Shown here one piece after another: positions 6,628-15,763 of a stretch of 64,000 nucleotides of DNA. Under the pieces are notes generated by a model. It ran no database searches, was not told where the DNA came from, and saw only the letters and a program-made list of their open reading frames with translations. A program made the position numbers and the translations under genes. Source of the stretch: Kribbella aluminosa (lineage in GTDB: Bacteria; Actinomycetota; Actinomycetes; Propionibacteriales; Kribbellaceae); assembly GCF_017876295.1 (NCBI RefSeq), contig NZ_JAGINT010000001.1, forward strand, positions 1,116,001-1,180,000. The letters are read 5' to 3'. How positions within the stretch are numbered: the first letter of the stretch is position 1; every line of letters begins with the position of its first letter.

Positions 6628-9171
6628 GTGCGTCGCCTGCTTCGAGTCGTCATCATCAGCGGAATCGCCCTCACCACGGTCCTCCTGGTGATCGCGGGTA
6701 CCGCCGTCTACGTTGTCCGCCACTCGTTCCCGACGTACGACGGAACGATCGACCTGGAGGGACTCGACGGTGACGTGAACGTGGTCCGGGACGCCAACGG
6801 CATCCCGCAGATCTACGCCGACACCCCGGCGGACCTGTTCTCCGCGCAGGGCTACGTCGCCGCGCAGGACCGGTTCTTCGAGATGGACTTCCGCCGGCAC
6901 GTCACGGCGGGCCGGCTGAGCGAGCTGTTCGGCAAGACGGCGCTCGAGACCGACAAGTTCGTCCGGACCCTCGGCTGGCGGCGGACCGCGGAGAAGGAGC
7001 TGCCGCTGCTCAGCCCGAGCACCCGGCAGTACCTCGACGACTACGCCCGCGGCGTCAACGCGTACCTCTCCACGCACAGCGGCTCCGGACTCAGCCTGGA
7101 GTACGGCGTCCTCTCGCTGCAGCCCGGCGGTCCGAAGAACTACAGGCCGGAGCCGTGGACGGCGGCCGACTCGCTCTCCTGGCTGAAGGCGATGGCCTGG
7201 GACCTGGGCGGCAACCTGGACGAGGAGATCACCCGCACCAAGCTGCTCGCGGCGTTCCCGGCGCGCAACATCGAGAGCCTCTACCCGCAGTACCCCTACG
7301 ACCGGAACCAGCCGATCATGTCGGCCGGCTCGGTCGGCAAGAACGGAAAGTTCAGCGCTTCCCCGGTCAGCACCGAGGTCCGGCGGAGCATGCTCACCCA
7401 GGACCTGCTCAAGTCGCTGGACTCGGTGCAGAGCGTCGCCAAGGGCCTGCCCGAGCTCCTCGGTCAGGGTGACGGCGTCGGCTCCAACTCCTGGGTGGTG
7501 TCCGGCGACCACACCACCACCGGCAAGCCGCTGCTGGCGAACGACCCGCACCTGGGCGCCACCATGCCGGGTATCTGGACTCAGGTCGGCCTGCACTGCA
7601 ACAAAGTCGGCAAAGCCTGCCCGTTCGACGTCTCCGGCTTCAGCTTCTCCGGCCTGCCCGGTGTGGTGATCGGCCACAACAACGCGATCTCCTGGGGCTT
7701 CACCAACCTCGACCCTGACGTCCAGGACCTGTACCTGGAGCGCGTCAACGGCAACAACGTCCTCTACAACAACAAGTGGCGCCCGATGGCCACCCGCGAG
7801 GAGACGTTCAAGGTGGCCGGCGAGGACAAGCCGGTGAAGATCACCGTCCGCGAGACCCGGCACGGCCCGTTGATCTCGGACGCCGGCGCGGACGAGCACA
7901 AGGTCGGCGAGCTGGCCGCCTCCCAGGCGAAGTACCCGAAGGCGTACGGCGTCGCCCTGCAGTGGACCGCGCTGAACCCGGGCAAGACGGCCGACGCGCT
8001 GTTCGCGATCAACACCGCCCAGAACTGGACCCAGTTCCGGGCCGCCGCTTCACAGTTCCAGGTGCCCTCGCAGAACCTGGTGTACGCCGACACCGACGGC
8101 CACATCGGCTACCAGGCGCCCGGGCTGGTGCCGATCCGCTCGGTCGGCCGCGGTGACTGGCCGGTGCCGGGCTGGGACCCGAAGTACTACTGGAAGGGCT
8201 ACATTCCCTTCGACGCGCTGCCGACCGAGCTCGATCCACCGAGCGGGATCATCGTCACCGCCAACCAGGCCGTGGTACCGAGCACGTACTCGTACTACCT
8301 GACCAACTCCTGGGACTACGGGTACCGAAGTCAGCAGATCCTGGACCGGATCAAGGCCGCCGGGAAGCTGGACGTGAACGCGATGGCGTCGATCCAGCTG
8401 GACACCAAGAACAAGGCCGCCGAGATGCTGGTGCCGTACCTGCTGCGGATCAGCATCAACGACACTTTCGACCGGCAGGGCCAGGACACCCTGCGGAACT
8501 GGGACTTCACCCAGCCGCCGGACTCCGCGGCCGCGGCGTACTTCAACGTCGTCTGGCGCAACCTGCTCGCGCTGACCTTCCACGACCAGCTCCCCGAAGG
8601 CACCTGGCCGGACGGCGGCTCCCGCTGGTTCGAGGTGATCCACACGCTGCTCGGCCAGCCGAACAGCGGCTGGTGGGACGACATCCGGACCCCGCAGCGG
8701 GAAACCCGGGACGACATCCTCCGTGAGGCGCTGGTGAACGCCCGCACCGAGATCACCCAGAAGATGGCGCGTGAGCCCGCCAACTGGCAGTGGGGCCGGC
8801 TGCACAAGCTCACGCTCACCAACCAGTCCCTGGGGAGCGCGGGCAGCCCTGGTTTCGTGCGGCGGATCTTCAACCGTGGCCCGTACGAGCTCGGCGGCGG
8901 TACGTCGATCGTCGACGCCACGTCCTGGGACGCCTCCGTGGGGTACGACGTGACGTCGACGCCGTCGATGCGGATGGTCGTCGACCTGTCGGACTTCGAC
9001 AAGTCCCGCTGGATCAACCTGACCGGTATCTCCGGGCACGCGTTCTCGTCCAACTACACCGACCAGACCGACCTGTGGGTCAAGGGCGAGACCCTGCCGT
9101 GGGCCTACACGAAGGGCGCGGTCGAGGCCACCCGCCAGCATTCCCTGACCTTCACGAAGCCGGACCGTTAG
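6628..9171 (+). CDS. Penicillin acylase-family (Ntn) amidohydrolase, membrane anchored
   Basis: This is an S45-family N-terminal-nucleophile hydrolase that cleaves acyl-amide bonds such as beta-lactam side chains or N-acyl-homoserine lactones. The 847-residue precursor has one N-terminal membrane helix (RVVIISGIALTTVLLVIAG), an alpha-chain part (DANGIPQIYADTPADLFSAQ, QDRFFEMDFRRHVTAGRLSE) and the autoprocessing site GVGSNSWVVSG. The first Ser of that site (about residue 286) is the expected nucleophile of the beta chain. Downstream blocks LLANDPHLG and GFSFSGLPGVVIGHN fit the family. An in-frame GTG at 6598 would add ten residues. I prefer 6628 for its TACGGT hexamer. The physiological substrate is unknown. 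Confidence 0.9.
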   Translation: MRRLLRVVIISGIALTTVLLVIAGTAVYVVRHSFPTYDGTIDLEGLDGDVNVVRDANGIPQIYADTPADLFSAQGYVAAQDRFFEMDFRRHVTAGRLSELFGKTALETDKFVRTLGWRRTAEKELPLLSPSTRQYLDDYARGVNAYLSTHSGSGLSLEYGVLSLQPGGPKNYRPEPWTAADSLSWLKAMAWDLGGNLDEEITRTKLLAAFPARNIESLYPQYPYDRNQPIMSAGSVGKNGKFSASPVSTEVRRSMLTQDLLKSLDSVQSVAKGLPELLGQGDGVGSNSWVVSGDHTTTGKPLLANDPHLGATMPGIWTQVGLHCNKVGKACPFDVSGFSFSGLPGVVIGHNNAISWGFTNLDPDVQDLYLERVNGNNVLYNNKWRPMATREETFKVAGEDKPVKITVRETRHGPLISDAGADEHKVGELAASQAKYPKAYGVALQWTALNPGKTADALFAINTAQNWTQFRAAASQFQVPSQNLVYADTDGHIGYQAPGLVPIRSVGRGDWPVPGWDPKYYWKGYIPFDALPTELDPPSGIIVTANQAVVPSTYSYYLTNSWDYGYRSQQILDRIKAAGKLDVNAMASIQLDTKNKAAEMLVPYLLRISINDTFDRQGQDTLRNWDFTQPPDSAAAAYFNVVWRNLLALTFHDQLPEGTWPDGGSRWFEVIHTLLGQPNSGWWDDIRTPQRETRDDILREALVNARTEITQKMAREPANWQWGRLHKLTLTNQSLGSAGSPGFVRRIFNRGPYELGGGTSIVDATSWDASVGYDVTSTPSMRMVVDLSDFDKSRWINLTGISGHAFSSNYTDQTDLWVKGETLPWAYTKGAVEATRQHSLTFTKPDR

Positions 9172-9174
9172 CGA

Positions 9175-10281
9175 CTACCAGGCGGGCGCACTGGCCTCGG
9201 CGAACAGCTCCTCCGGCCAGGTCCAGAGCGCCCGCTGGGTCAGCAGGATCGAGATGGTCCCGTCAGCGGTCGTCGACCACAGGGTGCCCAGCCCACCGGC
9301 CCAGCCGTACCGCCCGTCGTCGCCAACGGACACCCCGTAGCCCCAGCCGGTGTCCGGGCCGAGGAAGTCGAGGGACCCAGCTCGCTGTACCGGTGTGAGC
9401 TGGTCGGTGGTCATCTCGGCTACCGCCTCCCGCGACAGCAGGTCGCCGCTCTCCAGCATCCGGGTGAACGCGTGGAAGTCGTCCACCGTCGAGATCAGCC
9501 CACCCGCAGCGTCCGGGAACGACGGCGGCGTCAGCCACTGGCTCTCGGCCGCCGTGTCGAGCACGTCGTCCCCGACGTACGCCGTGGTGAGCCGAGCAGG
9601 ATCCGCCGCGGTGAACCCGGTGTCACGCATTCCCAGCGGCTCGAACAGCCGCTCGCGCAGGAACTCCTCCAGCGGCTGACCCGAGACCCGTGAGATGAGT
9701 ACGCCGAGCAGATGCGAGCCCGTGGCGTACAGCCAATGCTCACCCGGCTGGTACTGCAGCGGTAGCGTCCCGAGCCGCCGCATCCACTCGTCCGGCTCCA
9801 GGTCCGTCCGCGGGATAGGTGGCCCGAACGTCCGTACGCCGAGCTCCTCCTCAGCCTGCCGCAGCCCCGGGTTGCCGGACTCACCCAGACCGAGCCGGAA
9901 CGTCAGCAGGTCCCGCACCGTGATCGCCCGCTCAGCCGGCACCGTGTCGTCGACCGGCCCGTCCGGTTCTCGCAGTACGACGGGATTCGCGAGCTCGGGC
10001 AGTACGTCGGCGGCAGGCGCGTCCAGCGACAGTTGGAGGTCGTCGACGAGGAGCATGGTCGCCGCTGCGGTGATCGGCTTCGTGAACGACGACACCCGGA
10101 ACAGGCTGTCCCGCTCGAGGTCCGGCCCGTCGTACGCCGTCCGGCCGTGGACTTGGAGGTGTGTCTCGTCGCCACGGCTCACCAGGCTGATCAGACCGGG
10201 TACGACGCCGTTGTCGACGTAGGTGTTCAGCATCAGCCCAGTCCAGCAGCGAACGGCCTGTCGCGCCACTGTCTCAGTCAT
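9175..10281 (-). CDS. Serine hydrolase of the beta-lactamase/D-Ala-D-Ala carboxypeptidase family
   Basis: The 368-residue protein has the class C-like SxxK motif in RVSSFTKPITAA, a YxT/N-like motif in HWLYATGSHLLGVLI, and EFLRERLFEPLGMRDTGF typical of family VIII esterases and beta-lactamase-like hydrolases. The third box is GWAGGLGTLWS instead of HTG or KTG, as in many esterase-type members. There is no signal peptide, so a cytoplasmic esterase or peptidase is more likely than a secreted beta-lactamase. It converges with the acylase gene with only 3 bp between stops and overlaps the cyclo-ligase gene upstream. Confidence 0.85.
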   Translation of the reverse strand: MTETVARQAVRCWTGLMLNTYVDNGVVPGLISLVSRGDETHLQVHGRTAYDGPDLERDSLFRVSSFTKPITAAATMLLVDDLQLSLDAPAADVLPELANPVVLREPDGPVDDTVPAERAITVRDLLTFRLGLGESGNPGLRQAEEELGVRTFGPPIPRTDLEPDEWMRRLGTLPLQYQPGEHWLYATGSHLLGVLISRVSGQPLEEFLRERLFEPLGMRDTGFTAADPARLTTAYVGDDVLDTAAESQWLTPPSFPDAAGGLISTVDDFHAFTRMLESGDLLSREAVAEMTTDQLTPVQRAGSLDFLGPDTGWGYGVSVGDDGRYGWAGGLGTLWSTTADGTISILLTQRALWTWPEELFAEASAPAW

Positions 10282-10834
10282 CCCCTGATGTGCGCAGGGG
10301 GATCAACCGGTTAGGTGTGAGCGCTGCGTCCACCGGGCGATCGTGGGAGTCGGACGGGAGCGTGTCGACGACCTCTGTGTCGTACACGGCGGCCCACACC
10401 GGCGTACCGGGACGTACGCGGGCGAGGGCCCGGTCGTACGAGCCGCCGCCTCGTCCCAGCCGTACGCCGTCGTAAGCGACCGCCACGGCCGGGCAGATGA
10501 CCAGGTCGGCGGTGGCGATGGCGCCGGAGCCCAGGTCGACCGGCGGCTCCGACAGGCCGAGCCGCCCGGGCACCAGGTCCGCCGCGCCAGGGGCAACGCC
10601 CCAGCCCAGGTCGTTGTCGGCGTACAGGATCGGCAGCAGCACCTCGCGTTGTGTCGCGAGCAGCCAGTCGATCAGCGCACCGGTCTGCGGCTCAGGCCCC
10701 ATGGACACGTACAGCGCGATCCGGTACACGGCCGGCAGCACCTGTTGGACGCTCGCCAGCAGTCCCTCCGCGTGGTGCCGTGCACCCCGCGCCTCCAGGA
10801 ACTGCTGCCGCGCCACAGCCTTCGTCAAGAACAC
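10274..10834 (-). CDS. 5-formyltetrahydrofolate cyclo-ligase
   Basis: This enzyme converts 5-formyl-THF to 5,10-methenyl-THF with ATP in one-carbon metabolism. The 186-residue protein carries the family signature RLGRGGGSYDRALA (Mg-ATP/folate loop), with LYVSMGPEPQTGALIDWLL and VICPAVAVAYDG preceding it. The GTG ending at 10834 was chosen because a TACGAT hexamer sits 6 nt upstream. A GTG 33 nt further upstream has no support. The gene diverges from the pyrophosphorylase gene across a short promoter region and overlaps the start of the downstream serine hydrolase gene by 8 nt. Confidence 0.9.
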   Translation of the reverse strand: MFLTKAVARQQFLEARGARHHAEGLLASVQQVLPAVYRIALYVSMGPEPQTGALIDWLLATQREVLLPILYADNDLGWGVAPGAADLVPGRLGLSEPPVDLGSGAIATADLVICPAVAVAYDGVRLGRGGGSYDRALARVRPGTPVWAAVYDTEVVDTLPSDSHDRPVDAALTPNRLIPLRTSGDD

Positions 10835-10840
10835 CTTCTG

Positions 10841-10846
10841 ATCGTA
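10841..10846 (-). promoter_or_regulatory. -10 hexamer of a leaderless promoter
   Basis: TACGAT on the minus strand lies 6 nt before the GTG of the cyclo-ligase gene. Confidence 0.5.
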
Positions 10847-10887
10847 TGAGCGTGACGCGGGCAACACTGGGATTACCGGCTGTCCCC

Positions 10888-10893
10888 TAGGGT
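10888..10893 (+). promoter_or_regulatory. -10 hexamer of a leaderless promoter
   Basis: TAGGGT lies 6 nt before the ATG at 10900; it sits back to back with the cyclo-ligase promoter. Confidence 0.55.
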
Positions 10894-10899
10894 TGGTGC

Positions 10900-12285
10900 A
10901 TGGGTGAGGTGGGTCTCAGACAAGCGCAGGAGAAAATGCGCGCGGCCGGTGCGGCCGACGTTGCAATACGCGTCTTCACGCACTATTACCGGCTGCTCGA
11001 GTCCGGGCACCAGGGCAAGATCCCCGAGGACGACATCGAGCCGGTCGGTGACCTGCCGCACCTGGACCATCTGGACACCGACCCGGACGCGCGCCGCGCA
11101 GCGCTCGCCGAGACGGTGGTGATCAAGCTCAACGGCGGCCTCGGTACGTCGATGGGCGTCACCGGCCCGAAGTCCGCGCTGCCGGTGAAGGACGGGCTGA
11201 GCTTCCTGGACATCATCGCCCGGCAGATCCTCGGGACCCGGCGTGCGTACGACGTACCGCTGCCGCTGGTGCTGATGAACTCGTTCCGCACCAAGACCGA
11301 GTCGCTGCGGATCCTCGGCGAGTACGACGGGCTGGCGATCGACGGCCTGCCGCTCGACTTCCTGCAGAACATGGAGCCGAAGCTGCTCGCCGACGACCTG
11401 ACGCCGGCCGAGTGGGAGCCGGACCCGGAGCTCGCCTGGTGCCCGCCCGGCCACGGCGACCTGTTCACCGCGCTGGTTGCCTCCGGCACCCTCGACGCGC
11501 TCCGCGAGCACGGCTTCCGGCATGCGTTCATCTCGAACGCCGACAACCTGGGCGCCACCCCGGACCCGCGGATCGCGGCCTGGATGGCGGAACATTCCGT
11601 ACCGTTCGGTATGGAGGTCTGCCGACGGACCAGGTCCGACCGCAAGGGCGGGCACGTCGCGGTCCGCAAGTCCGACGGGCGCCTGATCCTGCGGGACAGC
11701 GCGCAGGTCGCCGACGAGGACACGCAGTACTTCCAGGACATCAGCCGGCACAAGATGTTCAACACCAACAACCTGTGGATCGACCTGGACCGGCTGGCCG
11801 ACCTGATGGCCGGGCACGACGGCATCCTCGGGCTGCCGATCATGGTGAACCGGAAGACCGTCGACCCGGCCGACCCGTCGTCGCCGAAGGTGATCCAGCT
11901 GGAGACCGGGATGGGTACCGCGATCGAGACCTTCGAGGGGTCCCAGGCGGTGATCGTGGACCGCAGCCGGTTCAAGCCGGTGAAGACCACGAACGACCTG
12001 CTCGTCCTGCGCTCGGACGTCTACGAGCTGGACGAGGCCGGTGAGCTGACCACGAAGCACGAGGGTGACGAGCCGTACGTCGACCTGGACCCGGAGTACT
12101 TCCGGATCCTCGCCGACTTCGAGGCACGGTTCCCGGCGGGGCCGCCGTCGCTGGTCGCCGCCGACCGGCTGGCGGTCCGCGGTGACGTTGCCTTCGGCAA
12201 GGACGTGACGGTGGTCGGGGACGTCGAGGTGACCGCGCCGGCCGGCGAGCGCCGGGTGATCCCGGACGGAACCGAGCTGCGTTGA
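10900..12285 (+). CDS. UTP-glucose-1-phosphate uridylyltransferase (UDPGP family)
   Basis: The 461-residue enzyme makes UDP-glucose from UTP and glucose-1-phosphate for cell-envelope glycans. It belongs to the UDPGP family common in eukaryotes and found in some actinobacteria, not to the GalU fold group. The nucleotide loop is KLNGGLGTSMGVTGPKS. Other family blocks are MNSFRTKTES, WCPPGHGDLFTAL, FISNADNLGATPD and FNTNNLWIDL. The C-terminus is a beta-helix-like segment (VRGDVAFGKDVTVVGDVEV). The start codon lies at a leaderless promoter. Its stop overlaps the TTG start of the next gene. Confidence 0.93.
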   Translation: MGEVGLRQAQEKMRAAGAADVAIRVFTHYYRLLESGHQGKIPEDDIEPVGDLPHLDHLDTDPDARRAALAETVVIKLNGGLGTSMGVTGPKSALPVKDGLSFLDIIARQILGTRRAYDVPLPLVLMNSFRTKTESLRILGEYDGLAIDGLPLDFLQNMEPKLLADDLTPAEWEPDPELAWCPPGHGDLFTALVASGTLDALREHGFRHAFISNADNLGATPDPRIAAWMAEHSVPFGMEVCRRTRSDRKGGHVAVRKSDGRLILRDSAQVADEDTQYFQDISRHKMFNTNNLWIDLDRLADLMAGHDGILGLPIMVNRKTVDPADPSSPKVIQLETGMGTAIETFEGSQAVIVDRSRFKPVKTTNDLLVLRSDVYELDEAGELTTKHEGDEPYVDLDPEYFRILADFEARFPAGPPSLVAADRLAVRGDVAFGKDVTVVGDVEVTAPAGERRVIPDGTELR

Positions 12286-12758
12286 CCGACGACCTCCTGG
12301 TCCGTCCGCTGGAGCCGTCCGACACCGCCGGGGCCGCCGCCGTCTGGTGGCGGTCACGGCACGCCGACGGGTCCCAGCTGCCGCCGGCGATCCACACCGC
12401 GGAGCAGGTCGCCGGCTGGTTCGCCGACGTACTGCTGCCGGACGGGGGCACCTGGGTGGCGCTCGACGAGGACCGGATCGTCGCGGTCCTCACCCTCGAC
12501 GGCGACGACCTCGACCAGCTGTACGTCGCCCCGGAGGCGGCCGGGCGGCGGATCGGCTCGGTCCTGGTCGACCTGGCGAAGGACCTCCGCCCCGGCGGGC
12601 TGGCGCTGTGGACGTTCCAGACCAACCTGCGCGCCCAGTCCTTCTACCGGCAGCACGGCTTCCACGAGGTACGCCGTACCGACGGCTCGGCCAACGAGGA
12701 ACACGCGCCGGACGTCCGCATGGTCTGGGGCAAACATCCGGAATCGGACCTCACCTAG
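12282..12758 (+). CDS. GNAT-family N-acetyltransferase
   Basis: The 158-residue protein is a GNAT acetyltransferase. It opens LLVRPLEPSDTAGAA, has the acetyl-CoA loop LYVAPEAAGRRIGSVLVDLA and the C-terminal FQTNLRAQSFYRQHGFHEV. The TTG start at 12282 overlaps the pyrophosphorylase stop (TTGA), so translation is probably coupled. The acceptor substrate cannot be inferred. Confidence 0.85.
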   Translation: MTDDLLVRPLEPSDTAGAAAVWWRSRHADGSQLPPAIHTAEQVAGWFADVLLPDGGTWVALDEDRIVAVLTLDGDDLDQLYVAPEAAGRRIGSVLVDLAKDLRPGGLALWTFQTNLRAQSFYRQHGFHEVRRTDGSANEEHAPDVRMVWGKHPESDLT

Positions 12759-12821
12759 AACCACACCGGACTTCTTCACGCACCCTCCCGGACGATCGCA
12801 GGAAACGGCGGTTTGGTGGAT

Positions 12822-12827
12822 TAGGGT
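12822..12827 (+). promoter_or_regulatory. -10 hexamer of a leaderless promoter
   Basis: TAGGGT lies 7 nt before the GTG of the glp/moeA gene and probably drives the cofactor and division operon. Confidence 0.55.
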
Positions 12828-12834
12828 CGAGCAC

Positions 12835-14061
12835 GTGAGACGAAGTGTGGATGAGCATCTGGAGGCCGTACTCGGACGGGTGACGGCCCTGCCGGCGTTC
12901 GATCAGCCGTTGATGGACGCGGTCGGGCTGATGCTCTGCGAGGACATCGTCTCGGGGGTGAGCCTGCCGGGGTTCGACAACTCGGCCATGGACGGGTACG
13001 CCGTGCAGGCCGCGGACCTGGCCGGTGCCTCGGACGAGAACCCGATCAGCCTGCCGGTGGTCGGGGAGTTCCGGGCCGGGCGCAGCGAGCCGATCGTGGT
13101 CACCCCTGGGACCTGTGTGCGGATCATGACCGGTGCACCGATGCCGCGCGGCGCGGACAGCGTCGTGCCGGTCGAGTGGACCGACGGCGGGACCGTCACG
13201 GTCCGGATCACCCAGCAGCCGCCGGTCGGCGGTTCGGTGCGGTATGCGGGCGAGGACGTGACGGCCGGGGTGCAGGTGCTCGACCGGGACACGGTCCTCG
13301 GCCCACGGCAGATCGCGGTGCTGGCGGCGGTCGGCCGGGCCCGGGTGAAGGCGCGGCCGCGGCCGCGGGTGGTGGTGATCTCGACCGGAGCCGAGCTGCG
13401 CGAGCCGGGCAGCCGGCTGGGCGACGGGCAGATCTACGACTCGAACAGCTACACCCTGGCGGCGTGCGCCCGGGACGCCGGCGCGGTGGCGTACCGGGTC
13501 GGCATCGTCGACGACGACCCGAAACGGATCATGGACACGCTCTCCGACCAGCTGGTGCGGGCCGACCTGGTGATCACCACCGGCGGCGTCAGCATGGGGG
13601 CGTACGACATCGTCAAGGAGGAGCTCTCCAAGCTCGGCACCGTGGACTTCCCGCAGGTCGCGATGCAGCCCGGGAAGCCGCAGGGGTTCGGGGTGATCGG
13701 CGACGACGAGGTGCCGATCTTCACGCTGCCCGGCAACCCGGTCTCGGCGTACATCTCGTTCGAGGTTTTCGTCCGGCCCGCGCTGCGCAAGATGATGGGG
13801 CAGATGCCGTACCGGCGGACGCTGGTCCCCGGGGTCACGCTCGACGGGTTCAGCTCACCGGCGGGGCGGCGGCAGTTCGTCCGTGCCGCGGCCACCTCAG
13901 GCGACGAGGGCTGGATGGCCAGTACAGTCGGCGGGCACGGCTCCCACCTGCTGGGCGGGCTGAGCCGGGCGAACGCACTGATCGTGGTGCCGGAGGACGT
14001 GACGTCGGTCCGGTCCGGCGATCAAGTGGAGCTGATGCTGCTAGGGGGTGAGACCGGATGA
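12835..14061 (+). CDS. glp: Gephyrin-like molybdotransferase Glp (MoeA family)
   Basis: The 408-residue protein is a MoeA-type enzyme that inserts molybdate into molybdopterin-AMP. Domains in order: N-terminal SVDEHLEAVLGRV, LPGFDNSAMDGYAV, the MTGAPMPRGADSVVPVE block, the MPT-binding domain (VVVISTGAELREPG, YDSNSYTLAA, TTGGVSMGAYDIVKEEL, FTLPGNPVSAYISF) and a C-terminal beta domain. In Corynebacterium, the MoeA paralogue Glp also binds FtsZ and the membrane receptor GlpR. The glpR/sepX gene four positions downstream here supports that dual role. It overlaps moaC (ATGA). Confidence 0.93.
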   Translation: MRRSVDEHLEAVLGRVTALPAFDQPLMDAVGLMLCEDIVSGVSLPGFDNSAMDGYAVQAADLAGASDENPISLPVVGEFRAGRSEPIVVTPGTCVRIMTGAPMPRGADSVVPVEWTDGGTVTVRITQQPPVGGSVRYAGEDVTAGVQVLDRDTVLGPRQIAVLAAVGRARVKARPRPRVVVISTGAELREPGSRLGDGQIYDSNSYTLAACARDAGAVAYRVGIVDDDPKRIMDTLSDQLVRADLVITTGGVSMGAYDIVKEELSKLGTVDFPQVAMQPGKPQGFGVIGDDEVPIFTLPGNPVSAYISFEVFVRPALRKMMGQMPYRRTLVPGVTLDGFSSPAGRRQFVRAAATSGDEGWMASTVGGHGSHLLGGLSRANALIVVPEDVTSVRSGDQVELMLLGGETG

Positions 14062-14564
14062 CGCACGACCCGGGTGCGACCGGTACGCCGGGGCCTGGCG
14101 GGCTGACCCATGTCGACGAGACCGGGGCGGCGCGGATGGTGGACGTGTCCGCGAAGGACGCCGGCGCCCGCCGGGCCGTTGCCAGCGGCAAGGTTTTCGT
14201 CTCCGCCGAGGTGGTGACGGCGCTGCGCGGTGACGGCGTGCCGAAGGGCGACGCGCTCGGCGTCGCCCGGATCGCCGGGATCATGGGCGCGAAGCGCACC
14301 CCGGACCTGGTGCCGCTCTGCCATCCGATCGCGATCACCGGCGCCAAGGTCGACCTGGAGGTCGCGGACGACGCAGTACTGATCCGCGCCCAGGTGAAGA
14401 CCACCGACAGGACCGGCGTCGAGATGGAGGCGCTGACGGCGGTCGCGGTCGCCGGGCTCGCGATCATCGACATGGTGAAGGCGCTGGACCCGGCCGCCGT
14501 GCTGTCCGACGTACGGGTGGAGCTGAAAGAAGGCGGCAAGACCGGGCACTGGGAGCGGTCGTGA
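14058..14564 (+). CDS. moaC: Cyclic pyranopterin monophosphate synthase MoaC
   Basis: MoaC acts with MoaA in the first step of molybdenum cofactor synthesis, forming cyclic pyranopterin monophosphate. The 168-residue protein has the typical LTHVDETGAARMVDVSAK start, PLCHPIAITGAKVDLEV (catalytic His region), TTDRTGVEMEALTAVAVAGL and the conserved end DIVRVELKEGGKTGHW-like segment (VELKEGGKTGHWER). It is translationally coupled on both sides, to glp (ATGA) and to the mog-like gene (GTGA). Confidence 0.96.
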   Translation: MTHDPGATGTPGPGGLTHVDETGAARMVDVSAKDAGARRAVASGKVFVSAEVVTALRGDGVPKGDALGVARIAGIMGAKRTPDLVPLCHPIAITGAKVDLEVADDAVLIRAQVKTTDRTGVEMEALTAVAVAGLAIIDMVKALDPAAVLSDVRVELKEGGKTGHWERS

Positions 14565-15049
14565 GAGCCCTCGTCGTCAGCATCTCGAACCGCGCCGCGG
14601 CCGGGGTGTACACCGACACGACCGGTCCGCTGATCGCAGCACGCCTGGCTGACTGGGGTTTCGACGTGTCAGGCCCAGACGTCGTCCCGGACGGTGCGCC
14701 CGTCGGTAAGGCATTGCGGGCCGCTGTCGAGGCGTCGTACGACGTGGTGCTGACGACAGGCGGTACGGGGATCTCGCCGACCGACGAGACACCCGAGCAG
14801 ACGGCGGCCGTGCTGACGAAGGTCGTGCCGGGGATCGCGGAAGCCATCAGGGCCTACGGCATCGCGAACGGCGTACCGACGGCAGCACTGTCCCGCGGCC
14901 TTGCCGGAATCGCCGGTACTACGGTCATCGTCAACCTGCCCGGTTCACGGGGCGGCGTGAAGGACGGGCTCGCCGTACTGGAACCGCTGCTGCGACACGC
15001 CGTCGAGCAGGTGCACGGTGGGGACCACCTGCGGACGGACACCGACTGA
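14561..15049 (+). CDS. mog: Molybdopterin adenylyltransferase, MogA/MoaB family
   Basis: The 162-residue protein activates molybdopterin by adenylation before MoeA/Glp inserts molybdate. Signature blocks are VVSISNRAAAGVYTDTTGP, VVLTTGGTGISPTDETPEQT and IAGTTVIVNLPGSRGGVKDGL. The GTG start overlaps the moaC stop (GTGA), and the stop overlaps the next gene (TGATG). Its place directly between moaC and an acetyltransferase gene is typical of this actinobacterial cluster. Confidence 0.93.
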   Translation: MRALVVSISNRAAAGVYTDTTGPLIAARLADWGFDVSGPDVVPDGAPVGKALRAAVEASYDVVLTTGGTGISPTDETPEQTAAVLTKVVPGIAEAIRAYGIANGVPTAALSRGLAGIAGTTVIVNLPGSRGGVKDGLAVLEPLLRHAVEQVHGGDHLRTDTD

Positions 15050-15666
15050 TGGCGATCGTGCAATGGCCGGTCGAGCTGAAGCACGGGCAGGTCGGCCTCC
15101 GACCGCTGCGCGCCGGCGACGGCGGCGAATGGGCCGCGGCACGCCAGCGGAACGTCAGCTGGCTACGACCGTGGGACGCGACCCAACCACCAGGCGCAGA
15201 GGACGGCGCGCGCACCTTCCGCGCGATGGCCCGCGACTGGAACCGGCAGGCCCGCTTCGGGCGGATGCTCCCGTTCGTCATCACGTACGGCGGTGCGGCC
15301 GGCGCCGGCGCCCGCGCGAAATGGCCGCTGGTCGGACAGCTCACGGTGTCCGGAATCACCTACGGCTCTGCCCGTTGGGCGAACCTCGGCTACTGGGTCG
15401 ACGAGCAGTACGCCGGTCGCGGCATCGTGCCGACCGCCGTCGCGATGGCCGCCGACCACTGCTGGTTCACCCTTGGTCTGCACAGGATCGAGGTCGCGAT
15501 CCGCCCGGAGAACAAGGCAAGTCTGCGGGTGGTGGAGAAGCTCGGCTTCCGGTACGAGGGCGAGCGGCCGCGGTTCCTGCACATCGACGGTGATTGGCGC
15601 GACCACCGGATCTTTGCCCTCAATATCGAGGACGTAGGACCCGGTCTCGTAGCGCGACTGCGCTGA
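15049..15666 (+). CDS. RimJ/RimL-type GNAT acetyltransferase
   Basis: The 205-residue protein resembles ribosomal-protein N-terminal acetyltransferases of the RimJ type. Features are VGLRPLRAGDGGEWAAARQ, LGYWVDEQYAGRGIVPTAVA (acetyl-CoA loop) and RPENKASLRVVEKLGFRYEGERPRFLHI (split across the C-terminal half). It is the last gene of the overlapping cofactor operon and precedes glpR, an order shared with many actinomycetes. The true substrate may not be a ribosomal protein. Confidence 0.88.
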   Translation: MAIVQWPVELKHGQVGLRPLRAGDGGEWAAARQRNVSWLRPWDATQPPGAEDGARTFRAMARDWNRQARFGRMLPFVITYGGAAGAGARAKWPLVGQLTVSGITYGSARWANLGYWVDEQYAGRGIVPTAVAMAADHCWFTLGLHRIEVAIRPENKASLRVVEKLGFRYEGERPRFLHIDGDWRDHRIFALNIEDVGPGLVARLR

Positions 15667-15751
15667 CTACGCTGCGTGCTATTCACATCAGTCACACGAG
15701 TCTTCTTGCGACACACCGTGCCACGTACCTGATCTGGCCCCCGCCGCGCCT

Positions 15752-15757
15752 TAGCGT
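15752..15757 (+). promoter_or_regulatory. -10 hexamer of a leaderless promoter
   Basis: TAGCGT lies 6 nt before the ATG of the glpR/sepX gene. Confidence 0.5.
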
Positions 15758-15763
15758 CGTCGC